In this document: positions 1 through 14,930 of the stretch, in pieces
Layout: each line of letters starts with the position of its first letter
How positions within the stretch are numbered: the first letter of the stretch is position 1
NCBI GenBank assembly: GCA_013396635.1
Contig: WBMW01000144.1
Location: forward strand, 780,900-844,899
Source: Penelope pileata
Taxonomy: Eukaryota; Chordata; Aves; Galliformes; Cracidae
Direction of reading: 5' to 3'
Length of the DNA stretch: 64,000 nucleotides
Program-made: the position numbers and the translations under genes
Notes under the pieces: generated by a model
Told to the model about the DNA's origin: nothing
What the model saw: the letters and a program-made list of their open reading frames with translations, nothing else
The model's database searches: none

Positions 1-3000
1 TGATAACAAACATGATCATCTGAGAAAACTCTGCATCTAACTTGCATCAAATATTTTAAAATGCAGGCTGAATGTTTTTGTACTAGACACGAAAAAAGTG
101 TAAGAACAATATGCAGAACATTTACTGAAAATGATGTATTCAAAATTACAGATCTAAATGACACATCTCTTTATAAGCTATTTAATCAAAAGAATTCCAA
201 ATTAGAAGAACAAATGTAAGTTAATTATTGTGCAAGACAGATAAGCTATGCAATGGGAAACTCTAGGACAAAAAGGTTAGAGGAAAATTACTCTAAACTG
301 TTTGCTCTTAAAAATAAGTAAATAAAGGAAACCAACTTCTGCATAAAGCTTTTTAGTTATAAACAACTGAGATCATACATTTTCAATTCAGTGTTATCCA
401 GACAAAAAAAAAAAAAAAAAAAACAAAAAAAACCAGAGCAAATTAAAATAAATAAAAGTTAAGTGTCAGTGCACTTAAGTGTTTTTACAGTTTTATCCTC
501 TTGGTTTCATTGTTACAATTTTACAATTTACTGGCTTTTAAATACAAAAAAATAAAGTGGATATAATCGGAATGTAAGACTTCTGCTTCAAAAATAAGAA
601 TTTGGATGTTATAGACAGTAACTTGTAGTTCCAATATGGATCAATCCTCTAGCTTTATTAAGAGACAACATAGAGCGTACAGGCAATTCAGAGAGTAGGA
701 TGCGCTTGTTACAGTAATGGCAGAGTTGGATCTTACTGCAGTCAACTGGTGTTACTGCTTCAGAAAAAAAAAAAAGGATTGTTAGATTTGTTTTACTGCT
801 TTTGGTGTGGAAGTCCATGTTTTTTATTTATTTAGTAGTAGTGGTAGTAATAGTAGCAGTAAATTTTCTTCCATGATTATCTTACATTAGCAAATATAGA
901 AATGAGTAACTGAAAAAGGAAACAAGAACTCATAAACTGAGTATAAAGTGGGTATGTTAACAGCCTAGAAAGCCTCATTCTTATATGATTTGATATACAT
1001 ATATCAGCATTCCCTCCACCGCAAGGAGTAACCATCTCTGCAGGTGCTCTGTTCTGCAGGATCCCTACCTCCTTCTCTACAGTTCCTTATGTTTTTACCA
1101 CACGTTATTACTGGTGACACATATCCAGTTCTGTTGGTTTCTATATGAATGCTGGTGTATTACAATTATCTCTTTTGTCCGATATGGCAGAGCATAGTAA
1201 AAACCTTCTTTGGCTTTCCTTCAAAGAGCCTTTTTTCAAAAAAGGAAGGAAAAATAAGTATCTTCCAACTTTATTTTTTTACAAAGCTTATAGGATCTTG
1301 GGATCATTTTGGTATCTCTGTCCTTTGATTTGCAATTAGGCAGTAAGTTCAAGAGCGATTAAGAAAGTATTCGTAAGAGTTAAGCATGCTGGTCAGTCAT
1401 TTTTTAGCTAAATGTTCTGAGGGCGCTTTTTGGCTTCTTTAATCTTTGATTTTATGAATATTAACTGAAATTATATTGGCCTAAGTTGAATGTCTTTGGG
1501 AAAAATAGGCTATGGGGGGGAGAAAATAACAGTAAACTGTTTTTCAGTTTGTAAATATTTGTAACAGGAAACCATGAAACGTCTGTACCACAGAGTAAGT
1601 AACAAGCATCACACCTTTTTACTACTTACTACCTACTATTAGAAATGTTTGTAAAAGCCGTATGGCTGCTGTTTCTTGTTTGTTTGGTTTTAGGTTTGTT
1701 TGGGGTGCTTTCTGGTAATATTCACTTAGGGGAATATGTTTTTTTTCTTTTTTTCTTTTTTTTCCAAAGTAAAAGATTTATCTATTACACAAAAGCCTGA
1801 CATGATTCCCTTTTTTTATATAATGCTACTCAGCAAAACATGTTTGCAAAGGTAGTGACAAACAAAAATTCAGCTTGAGAACCAATCCCTGGTAATGCTG
1901 GCACAGTGCTACAGCAGATGTTTCTTCCTTTCAGATAGCTGCAAGTGTTGTTAACTGTATCCTAGAACTGAAGTGCACAAGCACAGAACTTGGCAAGAAC
2001 AAGGTATCATGATTTATAAAAATCAGTCTTCTTAGAAATGCTCCTGAGGAAATGGCATTCTGTCCTTAACTCAACAAAGTCTGTTGTCATGGACCGACTT
2101 TGTTCTCCTTTTCTCATATTAAAAAGCATTTAATGGGATTTATGGTAATTTTTCCTGCATCATCTTTTAATCTTAACAGTATTTCGTAAATCAAGAATCT
2201 CTACTTCATGTTCTGCTGTCACAGACGTTCAACATGCCAACATCTTTCACCCTGAACCTTGCTTCAAAAATGCATTGAAATGTTTGCAGCCATTTCCCCC
2301 AGGTGATCTTGCTATCCATAGATGCAGTTCTGCCACTCTGGGGGCTTGAGATGATAGTTCTACACCGTGCCTCCCTTTATCAGAAAGGCATACCCCTCAG
2401 CTTGGAGCTGACCTAGTGCCTTTTTGAGCTCAGCTCAGCTTTAGCTGCCTCCAATGAATTCGCATCACTGAGGAACTACTAGCACATCCAATGGGGCAGC
2501 TGATGTCAGTTACTTCATTTTTATGCTTAGCACAATGGAGCTGTGTTTTTGGATGTTCCCATAATGATACCCTAGTACAAACAACAGCATGTTTTCTGCT
2601 ATCTATCTGAATTTCTCTCAGAAATCTAGCAGAGCTGGGCACTGATGATGTTACAGGCAACAAAATGAAAATTTTCTTTGAATTTTACTTGACATCTTTC
2701 TCAAATTTAAATAACTTAAATGTCATGGGGCATGTCTACAAGTCATTCACAGTTTTTTCTGAAGATTCATCATGAAGGAAAATACAGAAAAGATTCATTA
2801 TAACTTGCACTTTGTTTCTTTTTCAGCTAAGAAATGAGCAGTCAAACAAGTAACTACTGGCAAATAACAGCTTACCTTTATCACATTTAAATACTTTTCA
2901 CCTACCACTTGAACAAAGTATGTCAAATTACTGTGTAGTAAATCGACACTTTCCACTTCACTCAAAGTGGTTTCCTCTATTAGTCATCATAAAAGGAAAA

Positions 3001-6000
3001 ATTAATTGTTCACAATGAGATACAGACGCTGCTGCGTATTCTGATCTTTACTCGAACTGTGTCCTTAAAACTCAGTAGAATATCCTCTCTTTTTATTCTT
3101 ATTTTTCCTAAACTAAAGTGAAAGCAGATATAACATTGAATAGTCAGTGGCAACAAGCTTACTCTTTCATTTGTAGATGTCATATATCAATCTCTTGAAA
3201 TCGCTGGATTTGTATATGAGTTGCTGTTCCTAACAGACCTGACTACAGATGCAGGCCCAAAACCTCAATTTTAAAGCACATTAAAAAAATATAATTCTTT
3301 CTACGTTAGGTAAATACAACAGGAAAAAAACAGAAGTGTTGAAGTTTTTTATTGTGCTGTAGATGATTATTCCTAACTTGAGGAGAAAATCCTACCATGT
3401 GTTCCTTCAAAAAAGTAACCATAGATTCGAAGGAAGGTTACTGCTATTGACATATGGTACCGTTGTGCGTGGCCTTGTTAGGGAAAGAACCAAGGAACTG
3501 CCAGTGGGTCAAGAGGCCTGAGATGCTTTCACTTTTACAAAAAAGCAACTTGGCAAAGAAAAAGTATGAACTTGAATGTAATTGTTTCCTACATTCACTA
3601 TTGAATTCATAGCTCAAGTTGTCCCCATGAAACAAAACCTTTTTTCGATGTTCTAATATCTTCTTAATAGGAATCATAACACACACTGTTCTGGGAGGAC
3701 ATGGCCATCTTTGGCAGATAGAATTGTACTGACAGTAATAAAGTTCAGTAGAATTCAAAGAGAAGGTAAATTGTAGACATGACACTCACTCTTGAGCTTT
3801 CCATATACGAGTCCTGACACAACTCCTCTTTGTGTTGAGATCTAGGACAGATAGGTCCTATAGACACTTCAGCAAGTAGATCCTAGGTTGGTAGCCAATC
3901 TTTCATTCCCTCTGAGGTCATAAATAACAGTTTTTGGGGGCTGAAGATCTGAGGACAAGTCTGGGCTTGCCAAAGGCCTAAGCTTTATTAGCTGTGGAAG
4001 CATTGTGTTATTATTATTATAGCTCTTTGTTGTATTTTGATTAGACTGTCAAGTTAGCCTAACAATAAATTCATGGCTATGTGTATATATAATGTATTCC
4101 CTTTTGGCAATAACAAGATTTGGATTGTAACACTGTACATAAAGTCCATTTCCAAGTTCGTGCACTACTAGTAGCTATCTCCTTCCTGTTCACTCAGAGT
4201 TTAGAAAACTTCCAAACCAGTGGAGCCTCACCACCAATCACCGAGTAGGGGGAACACCAAGCGACTGCACAGCAGATTGAGCCAAGACAAGGAGAGAAGA
4301 GGCAGCATGCAGCCAAGTGCAGAGGGAGGGAGTGTTTCTTCTGATGCCTGGCCACAGCTGGATTGGCTTATGCTGAGCTGTAAAAGAACAGAATAAAATG
4401 ACTGTTAACATCCATATCAAAAATATGAATTATTGGTATTATTATGATAATATTATTTGTAATGCCAGATCATATTTTTCATGAAAAACTTGATTTTTCT
4501 TTCTGTCCCTAATGAAGCAAATTAGTCATTCAAGCCTGTTGCATAATTCACATAATGCAGAGACTGTCCTCATTTACCCTTTATATTAATTATCTACAGC
4601 ATGGCTATCAGAAATATCATCAACAATAACGTTCTTTGAAGCCACTGTTGTTTTCTGGAGCTTTATCATTGTATTCCCTTACTGAAATTTTCATTTCTTA
4701 CACTTTTGTACAAATATTTTCATTCAAGTCGTTGTATGCACTTGTAAATACTTAAACTGCCACACACAAATTTTAATCCTTTAATAAATATTGTATTATA
4801 TTTAAAATTCATGTCTCCTGTCAGTACTTTGCCTGATTCATCAGATAGACAATCCAGAAAATCATGAAAACTTAGTGGAAGAAAGCCTGACTTCACCTAA
4901 AACCAAACAGATCATAAAACTATAATGATTAGTTGCCATATGTAGTGTTAGAATGCTCGCTTGAATGTATGGTAGCTTGATGTGTCTGAGTCTTGAACCT
5001 GAATGCAATGTATCTCATAATCAGAGGCAAATCTTGTTTCTCAAATAACAACAAAACCAGTATCATATATATTCAAAAAGATGCAAGTTCTGTTTCTCAG
5101 TTCCTCTCCCCTAAGATCTACTAGTGATTCCGAAGCCACTAATGCTTAACTTCAAGTGCACCTCTCCATGACCTGCTGCAAAGCTCCAACAGCCTTACCA
5201 CTTAATGTGCTCTTCCTTAGCTTTGAGATCAAATTGCCCTCACAGCATATGTGGCACTTGGAGAGATCACAGATGTTGTACCTGTCTAATGAGGATTCTG
5301 CCATGCTGGCACACTTCAGGGCCTTGAAACAAAACAACAAACATCTATAACAACTTATTGCCCTATTCTAACACTAGCTATGGCAACTAATCACTCTAGT
5401 TTTATGATCTGTTTGATTTAAAGAATTAAGTCTTATTAATCAGTTCCTCACTTTTATTTATTGCTTTAGAGTCTCCAGGGAGTCTGACTTCTTCGTTTCA
5501 GGTTCTATCACAGCTGTATAATTTGACGTATCTGCAACAGTATTTATAGCTCAGCCTGGCCTTGTTAAGGAAGCAGCAAGTTTTACATGACTTCTGCAAG
5601 TGATAGGACAAACCCTACTGTCTCTTAGCTATTCAGGCATGCTCTTGCCTCAAAAAGAAATATTAGATATTTATCTTTATTCATTAGAAGATGACTTTGG
5701 GAATTTTGTTTCTATAATAAACAAAGAAAATGTGGCAGTTAGTAACAGATGTTTATATAAGACCCATGTGAATATGAGAAGTAACATCATTTTAAACCTG
5801 CTCACATAAAAACCATTTTTTGTACAGCTGGCTGTACATGTGCATTTAACTGAATAATCTCTCAGCTACTATCCAGCAGAAAAATTTTCTCTAGTAAACC
5901 ATGGTAGCTTTCTGCAAATAACCTGATCTTCCCCTACTGATCCCATTCACATTTAAATATTTCTCCCAAAAGCTTTCCAAAAAACTTTCCTTCTGGACGT

Positions 6001-9000
6001 CATCCGGTAGTCATCTTTCCACTTAAAAAGGGACAACATCACCTGTATGAGTGCTTCAATGTCTGCACTTGATTTGCCTACGAATGGTTCCTTGAGTCAG
6101 AACTAAAACTTCTCCCTCTAATTTACAGCCATCTACAACTCAGTATAAAATTCCTCCATCCATTGAAACCATTTATTTATTTCAACATCTAAAATTAGGA
6201 ATACCCTTCATGTAAGTATGTGATTACCATTAAGTCATGTAGCTCTGTACTGTCTCTTGGTGGAGGACATAGGCAGAAGTAATCACTTTTTTTGTGTCGG
6301 AGTTAATTAATTGATGTGGATCTCCTGAATTGCTACAGAGAAACATTGTAACTTTTTAAAAAAGTTTTCTGGGAAATGTAATAATCAGGAAGGTAAAGTA
6401 GCAAGAAAAATACATGAGAGAAGAAAAATACATACTGAAGGAAAATTGATTTTATTTTTTGCTGCCAATTTATCCCATCCTAGTGGAGACAGATCAGATA
6501 TAATTGCAGATAAATGTTTGCTACTCTCAATTGGCTAAAAAAGGGGACTGGTTTAACTATCACAGTTGCAGAAATCTGCAGTGTAGGTGTCTAACATGGC
6601 AGGATGAATTGACCCTGGATATTTCACAAGAAGCCTGTCATTTAAGCAATTCCATTTAAAACAGTAATGGTTTATCCCTCTATTACACCACTGATGTTTT
6701 AGAGAAGAGTAAATATGGTAAAATTAAAAAAAGTAAATCAAATAAGAGTCCTATTTTATTTTTAGAGAAACAGATTTTAAGATTGAATCAGAAAGATACA
6801 GAAAGATGTAGGCCTCTTAACCAAAAGTGCTTGGTACACGAATAGAGAAAATTACATCAGAGTGAAAGAAAACCTGATGTGTTTAGTGTTTTTCTTTTGT
6901 ATTGGGTGTAGCCTTTGATGTCTGCCCTTTGTGGTTTGTAAATTGAAGAGATGCAATAACATCCATAAAAATAGAATATGAACTCAATTTTTTTCATGTA
7001 TGCTGGAAAATATATTTTAGGAAAAACAAAAAGGAAACTTCCATGAGTATCTTTATATAAAGCATTTTCTTTGTGACAGCATTTTTATAAAAACAGAACA
7101 AAGGATCCGGAAAGGATCATTTGAGAAAAAGAGGCTAGTTTGAAGAGAAAAGCAAAATAAAACTAGCTCTTTCCTTATGGAAAGGCAGTCAGGTGTGAGT
7201 AGCACAGCATTACTATGATTTACCTTATTTCTTGGGCAATGGCTCTGCCTCACTAAAGTAAAAAGTAGGTGACAGAGGAGATGACCTGCGCTGCAGAATT
7301 AGAAATAAATGACCCGAAACAGGGAGAGGAAGGTGTTGTTGGCGTTGTTGCTGGAACTGGGAAAGGACGCTGCAATTTTCATTTCCCTTGCCTTCCACAT
7401 TTCCCAAGAGAACTATGACTTACTGAGTGTCTGTGGCTCTTCACACATCCAGTTCTCTAATAACCCCTCCATTTCTACCCAAAAGCAGAAAACAACAAGT
7501 TTAACTAAAGCAAGCTTGCAGCTCATGTTCTGGATTTATTAATTTTAAAAGAATCTATTTAGTGTATATATATGTAACTATGCATGTATATATATGTATA
7601 TATATTTGTACAATCAATATACATACAGTGCATTATGTGTGTTGCATATATATGTGCATAGGAGTACCATATATGCACACATACACAATATATATACTCA
7701 CACAAATTTTGTATTTTATTTTTAGCGTCCTTAATGCATGGACTTTTTCTCTTTGCACTTTCACAGGAATCTTGCAAATAAAATAATCTACACTTTCTAC
7801 CATGGTTTTCCCTTGATTTATGGAAAAGCACTAGAGTTTCAAGGTGAAGGACCTGCTAGTCTGCAGACTTTCAAGCTAAGCAAAACTCTAGCAGGATTTA
7901 TTTATTTTTGGCTTTTTTTCATGCCAGTAGTAAAATCTTATAGCTTTCAGAACTTTTATTTTAATTTCAAGACAATTCATAGGGGGCAGGAGGGCAGCAA
8001 AGTCCTTTCATGTACTAGAATTTATTTGGAAAAGCTCATTACTGCTAAGGTTTTTTACAGTGAATTTTTTTCTGAAACCACTGAGAGATCTAAAGTTTGA
8101 AAATAGAGTGTCTAGGTACAGTTCAGATAATCTAGACCGACTGAAAACTGTGTTGCAAGTGTAAAATTTACTCTTACAAGCTCTAACAAGAGTATTTATT
8201 TAACAAGATTTGCTAATTTGCTTGAATAAATTTGAACAAATTCAAAGGAATACAAAAAATACAGATTTAAGATAGAAATGAAATAATATTTCAACTACGA
8301 GAAGTAATATGACCTCTATCTTTGGAATATTTTTTCTTTAAAACTAAAAGAAAGTTGTCTTCAAATCTTGCTAACTAAATTTTAGCACCCATTGCTTCAA
8401 AGTATCTATACCGTCATTTTCACATTTCAGATTTTCAATTTACAAATTATCCACATGATCTCTAACACAGCAGGAGAGAGTTCATGTGGACAGAAGATAT
8501 TATTCCAGGCAACAAAAACAGTTAGTTCTGCATAAAAAGTAGGCCAACGTGAGAAGTCAGAATGACAGATGATCCCAGAGGGCATACATTGAAAAAAAAA
8601 TAGTATGTAGTTAGAAATACTTTCTGGGGTGTCATGTACATCCATACATTATTGTTACAACTGACTTTTCTGCCCTAAAATAAAACTCCATTAATGAACT
8701 TTTCTTTTATCCATTGCTTGCTGATGAGAATACACCAGAAGCTTTTTCCTGCTTTTGTGTAAGTGAGGAGATAAGGACAGCATCATACTAAAATCAGGTT
8801 GCAATGAACATTTATAAAAACACTTCTCTTTGTTCCTCTTTGCAAAATTTTATAACTAGTCTTTCACCTATATAGCTTTTTTTTTTTTTTTTNTAATGAG
8901 AGAAATTCAAGTAAGTGGTTTTCTGTGGAGGCACATGACATTTCTAACATTTCTAGCTCTAGAAATGTGTCTGAGATGTCCAAAAATTTTAAATGTTTCT

Positions 9001-10734
9001 GGCCTATGATGCACATATATAATTTAAGCCAAAAGAGAAAAGAATATCATACAAAGATCTAACACAATATAAAAGTTGGCCTCTTCCCTCAAGCGATCGT
9101 GTAAAATATTGCTTACTTGCATTTGTAAGTAACAGGCAATATATGACGAAGCATCAATGTAGGAAACAAATAATGCATGCTCAGATTGAGCAATCATTAC
9201 ATACTTATGACATTTTCTTTACATTATGGATCACCTACATAAAGAAATAATTGCTAAGCAGATCTTTTTTCTAATGAATAATACAACATACACTATTAAA
9301 TTTTCATAGCAAGAATTTACTTTTAGCATAGACAATATGGAAGTGAATATCCACAAAAACACATTTCTGAGAAGCTTGCACAGCACTTGGACCAGCCGTT
9401 GTGTGATTGGGAGGGCTGACACACTGCAAGACACCTGCAATCAAACCAAAAGATCTATCATATGGAAAGAAGGAACTGACTGGTTTAGCTGCATTTGACA
9501 AAGTTCTGCTTCATTTACCTCCTCTCTGACAGTGGCAACTTTTTAACAAAACACCAGTATCTGTAACCCTGCCCCAGACATCCAGTCTCCAAAGCTAAGC
9601 TGCTTAAAGATAATTTCCAATAGTATATCTTTGCTTGCCAGGTTTGCAAAGCACTAACAACAAGCACTTACGTAATACGGAGATTTAAACACTTCTATAA
9701 ATATTCAATTAGCCTCCGAGATAACTTATTCTGCCATTTGCACTTGAAAAACTCCTTCAGTTTAAGCATTGCCAAGAGATGTCATGGTCATTTTTTCCAT
9801 AATTTCCTTGTTCTCAAATACCTTAAATTTATGTTTCTTCCTAGGAAAAATCACAGAATTAATAAATGTTTCTTATCTTCTACAAATGAACATATAAAAC
9901 AAGTCAAGGATTCCTTTCCATTCTGTGTGCAGGTAGGGTGGATATGTAACAATTCTCTTCCACAGTTTCTTGCAACCAATTGCCTTCATATGCACAACTT
10001 GCACTGCTATTCTGGAAGATTAAGCAATACTTGCATGGGGTTTTAAAAGTCTTATCTGTACATTTATAGGTATATTTTGTTGAATTCCCACTTCTTCTTG
10101 AATAACATGCCAGCAGCTGATATCATGTTAATCTGTGCTATTCCATAGCAATCATGCTAAATATGGATCAGTGTCTGACTACATTCTTTTTCATTATGCA
10201 TTTTACTAGTCTGACATGTTTTTTTCTCACCAGCCTATGTCAATGGGTAGTAAGGAGTAACAGTTACATATCTAAATTCATATTGCACACTAAACTGCCT
10301 AAATCATGTCCACATCTCTGGACTGTTGTCAGATAGACCATTATGAGTACATCGTCTGAAAAGAAAACAGAATTGATACGTGTTATTCACTGTTTATCCA
10401 TCAGAAGGAAAAGTCTAATATAAATGAATAATTTGTTTGGTGAATGTAGATCAGTTTATACATATTTGTTTCATTTAATCACAGTTTGAGATATATATAA
10501 TGCACAAAGTTTTCTCAACATTGATGTTTTTAGGGATTAATATAGTACTGGGGATGGTGGGATAGAAAAAGGAATGTGGCATGCAGTGAGTGTACAAAAC
10601 CACAACCTCTCTCCACCAAACAACAAAGAATGCTCAGTTTCATATGGTATTCACCAATGTGCAAGGATGGCTGGTTCTTCTAAAATAATTTAGGAATTGA
10701 TGTATGGAGGCCGTCATGCAAATCTTTGGAGAAT
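1..10734. other. AT-rich non-genic sequence
   Basis: No gene could be supported. Open frames here are at most 120 codons, match no protein I recognise, and lack a spliced partner or codon pattern. The stretch holds a poly-A tract at 404-432, a poly-T run ending in an N at 8877-8893, and a TA/TATG microsatellite near 7563-7710. A more GC-rich patch at 4205-4400 is unrecognised. The region is probably intergenic, on the KITLG side of TMTC3 by known vertebrate synteny. Confidence 0.6.
7563..7710. repeat. TA/TATG-rich microsatellite region
   Basis: Runs of TATATATG, TGTATATA and CATATATA alternate with short CA tracts. The apparent open frames on both strands here are low-complexity artefacts. 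Confidence 0.8.
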
Positions 10735-12385
10735 TTTACATTGTTCTGTCCTGCCCAGGGGTCTGCTTGGAAGACTCCTATAGGATATAGAGAAGGATGC
10801 AGAGATGACAGTTTTGTAAAAGCTAGGTGATTTCCAAGTATCACTCTTTACAAGCTCAAGAATGGTACATCCTGAGGAGCGGTAAATCAAACAAGAGTGG
10901 CAGGAGACGTGCACAGAAAAGCAAAAGGCTTCTGACAAAGCTCAATAATGAAACAGAAATATACAAGAAAGGGAAATAGGGTCAGTTCACACAGAATATA
11001 CAGATGCAGTCCTGTCATGAAGGGATAGCGTTTGAAAATGCCCACCAATCTGACAAGGGGCACAAAGGTCATCAAAAACGGCTTCTACAAACATATTAAG
11101 CAGCAAAAGGAAGACAAGGGAAAACATGGGCCTGCTGCTGAAAGGACATGGAAAAGATTGAGGTATGCAATGTCTTCACTTTGATTTTCACTGGTTAGAC
11201 CAGTCTTTAGCAATCCCAGCTCCCTGAGACAAGTGAGAAAATCAGGATCAAAGACATACTCTCTAACCTGTTCTTCCTCCACCTTCCTCAGTGGAGCAAA
11301 TGTGTGTGAACTTAAACAAACTGCATGTATATGAGTCCATGGGGCCTGATAGGATGCACACACCGGTTTTTAAGGAGTAGGCAAATGTCACTGTTTATCC
11401 TTGGAAGGTTGTGGTGATTGAAAGAGATTCCCAAAGAATGAAAGAAATCAAATGTCACTTCAGGAAGGGAAAGAAAGAGGGCTCAGGCTGGTCAGTGTCA
11501 CTTCAATCCCTGCCCAGAAATATGATGGAGGTAAATCCTCCTGGACAGCATTTCCAGGCATGTGAAGGACAAGAAGATGATGGGGAGTGTTTAGCACAGA
11601 TTTATGAAGGGGAAATCAAGCTTTACTTACCTGATAGCCTTCTGTGGTGAGGTGACAGGATTGGTGGATGAGGGAAAACAGTGGATGTTATTCACCTTGA
11701 CTTCAGTAAGGCCTTCAGTATTCTCCCATTATATCATTCAGTGACAAAAAGATGAAATGTGGGCTAGGCTAATGTAGTGAGGTGAACTGAAAACTACCTG
11801 AACTCCTAGGCTCAATGGTATGGGATCAGCAGCTTAAATTTCAGTCTGAGGCAAGTCACTAATGGTGTACCAGGAGTCCCAGGAGCCAATCCTGGAACAA
11901 ACTCTGTTTAACATCTTTATTAATGATCTGGACATGAGACAGAATGTGTCTTCAGCAGATTTGCAGTTGGAACAAAACTGGGAGCAGTGGATGATACGCC
12001 GGAGGGTTGTGCCATTCAGAGGGACAGGCTGGAGAAATGGGCGAAGAGGGACCTCACAGAGTTCAGCAAAGGCAAATACCAAATCTTTCACCTTTGGAGA
12101 AATAACCATAGGCACCAATACAAGCTGTAGGCCAACCAGCTGGAAAGCGCTCTGCAAAGAAGATCTTGTGAATCCTGATGGACAAGAAGTTAAACATGAG
12201 CCAGCAATGCACCCTTGAAGGAAAGAAGACAAAAGCCTCCTGGGACAGGAAGAGTTTCGTGAGTATGATGAGAGAGTTGATCCTTCTCCTTTACTCAGAA
12301 TTGGAGTCTGGAGATCTTCAAAAACTACTTGAACATAGTACTGGGCAACCTGCTCTGGGTGTACCTGGTGTATTAATACATACCT
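10735..12385 (+). mobile_element. CR1 LINE, decayed ORF2 fragment
   Basis: Broken pieces of CR1 ORF2 appear in order on the plus strand: a segment near 11070-11130 resembling the GFYKY...KRKT stretch, a reverse-transcriptase-like LFNIFINDLD at about 11908-11937, and KLNMSQQC at about 12184-12207, which in CR1 leads toward the 3' end. Frames change several times and stops interrupt, so it is inactive. The boundary positions are approximate; no terminal repeat or target duplication was located. Confidence 0.85.
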
Positions 12386-13754
12386 GGATTAAGCTTCATT
12401 AGGAGAAGAGCTTTTACTCCAGAGTATTATATATATGCTAAGGTCTTCTTTCTTGAATTAGCTCTCATTTAGCCTCAAGCTCTTTAGAAATGATGTTTTA
12501 AAGGAATAAATTTTCCCCTGCTTAAAGTATAAAATAAGTGGGTGAGTTAACCTGAATATCCCAGACAAACACTAACCCAGAAAATTACACCTTGTTTTAC
12601 AACTATTTCAACTGCATCTTTTTATGCCTAAGTGAATGATTATGAGAAGTGTAAATAAATATTTATATAGTTAATTGTAAATGTGTCTTTGGATTAAGGG
12701 TTTAAAGATATAATTAAAAACTGAAAAGGATACAAACGGGATGGCATAATATTGCAGAAGCAATTTTATTTCTGATATTACTAACTTTTAAGCACATCCC
12801 TTTGCAAATAATAATGATGTATGAACAGAGATGCTTATAAGTGGATAAAATACAAGGTAAAGATGATACCTTCCAACAGTCAGACATGAAAGTCCTTGTC
12901 CAAGCATTCAAAATGCTTTAATTCTCAGACTAGCAAAAATTGAACTTGTAAGCCACAATAGGAGCATATTTTGAGTTTAAACAATAAAGGCAATGTTAAC
13001 TTTTAGAACAGAGAGTAACATACTGACTAAACGAACTGTGTCTTTAAAGATGCCAGACACAATTCCAGGAAGTTTATCGAAAGTATGTATTTTTAAAAAC
13101 AATTAGTCATAGAAGATCAAAGAAAAAGTCTTGCCAAGGTTTTAATTAACATCTGCAAATAATGAAACCTGTATTTCATTTAGCATTTCTAATTTGCATA
13201 TTACACTTAACAAATATATTCCCATATACACACTTGTATATGTAAGCTGCTTTTTGCATAAGGAATGTAGTTGTGCCACGTCTGTATGTATTTTCAAAAT
13301 ATAAGTCATATTGTCTAAATAATGATGATTAATTTCCACATGAAAGCTATACTTTCATTTCAGTTCTCCATATGCTCCCACTACATTCTCCACGTTGTCC
13401 CATATGAAAAGATTTGTTCTTTAAAGTGGAAACCATTAGATGATCTTCAATATCAGTAATGACTCTGTCCTCTATTCGCTAAAAATATCTGTTCTCTCAC
13501 ATTGACAGCAATGGCACCATGCTAAAAGCCTCTAGACAACTTCCTGAAAGAAAACTGTAGTTACAGTTGAAATAATAGTGCTACGACTAAGGAGGTAATG
13601 TCACTAATGACTAATATTACTGTAATCAAAAATGGCTGTGCTGTTATTTTTATGAGTTTTTCTCAGTGAGAGTTTAGTTTCATTTACAGACAGACCCAAT
13701 AATGAAACTATAACCAGTATAACAACTAATTACATGTTAAAAATATTAAATTAT

Positions 13755-13795
13755 TTGATATTTAATTAAATATCAATTCAATTTAATTAAATTGA
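13755..13795. repeat. pair of perfect AT-rich palindromes
   Basis: A 22-bp perfect palindrome at 13755-13776 and an 18-bp perfect palindrome at 13778-13795 are separated by one base. Both are centred on TTAATTAA. They could form hairpins or cruciforms; function is unknown. Confidence 0.9.
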
Positions 13796-14794
13796 TTACA
13801 TTTAGAAATCGAAGGTCAATTATAACAGGTTTTGTAAGAAGATGCTCAAATTGTAATGCGTAGGTAATGGTTATTTTAAAAATTGAATATTTTTGAGGGA
13901 TAAAAGTGAAAGTATTCATTACAAAGAAAAAGACAAGAGTTTTGCAATCTATCTTTGACTCTCAGTATTGGCTAAATGACTTCATCCACCTATTCTTTTT
14001 AACCTCTCAACATAACTCCTAAATGAAATACATGAAAAACTTTCAGCTTAGAATTTTTTTGTTTCCTAAAATAATTTTACCTTTGATCTTCACTAATCCT
14101 CCCTTTCCTGTCATTTTGCTAACAAATAATTAAAAACAGATGTGCCAATGTAGCTCTTCTGACAAACATCATACATATTTTGTTTATGTCCAAGGGCCCT
14201 TGCAATAAATAGTTTTAGAATTTTTAACTAGCTTAAGAGATTGTTCATCAAAACGTATATTCTCTGCTTTTTAAAAGCATTTTTATCTCACAGAATAGGA
14301 TTTTGTTTTCTAGAACAAGATCTCCAGATACATTTGTGATGAAATCCCTCCTATTAATGTGATTACTTCTTTCCCCAGCACATCCAGTCATCAGCACTTG
14401 TGAAGAGCAACAGGTAAGAAGGTGGTGAAATACACAGAAAATAAAGGGAATAATAAAATCCCAGGACCTTCAAAATAAGATTTTTTGTAGATGTATTTAT
14501 AAGAATACTGTTTTTAAGACCAGAAATTTGAATCTTATTTCTATTTCAAAACTTAAAGAAGAAAAATTTATCTTTCATTGCTTAAAAATAATGTACTAGA
14601 AGTATCAAAGACCCCAAAAACATCAAAGGAGAGGAAGTCTCTGTGTCTACACAAAATTACTCTGAAGTTGATCAATAAGCTAAACTGCTGCCAGAGAGAC
14701 AGAAAGGTTTCCTTATGAATGTCCAGTCTGTAAAAACAATTAAGCACTAATATGAACAACCAAAGAAGGTTGTATAACCAAATCACCATAAGAT

Positions 14795-14930
14795 TTTAAG
14801 CACAGATTGGACAAACTCCTGTCAACAGTCAAGATATTATTGGTCCTGCTTTGGGAAAAAGGGCTACATTAATTAATGTTTTGTCAGTTCTTAGAGAATA
14901 TACTCTATGACTTCATGTAGCCATGTAGGC
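14795..14930 (+). mobile_element. old CR1 3' remnant (tentative)
   Basis: Text such as GGACAAACTCCTGTCA and GGTCCTGCTTTGGGAA followed by a GGGCT segment resembles the CR1 3' region, but it is strongly diverged and lacks the terminal repeat. Confidence 0.4.

Noticed and set aside
3444..3785. 113-codon open frame on the minus strand
   Set aside because: No family resemblance or gene context; treated as chance.
7738..8100. 120-codon open frame on the plus strand
   Set aside because: It overlaps the edge of a microsatellite and resembles no known protein; no neighbouring exon was found.
11834..12232. 132-codon open frame on the minus strand
   Set aside because: It is the antisense shadow of the CR1 fragment at 10735-12385.
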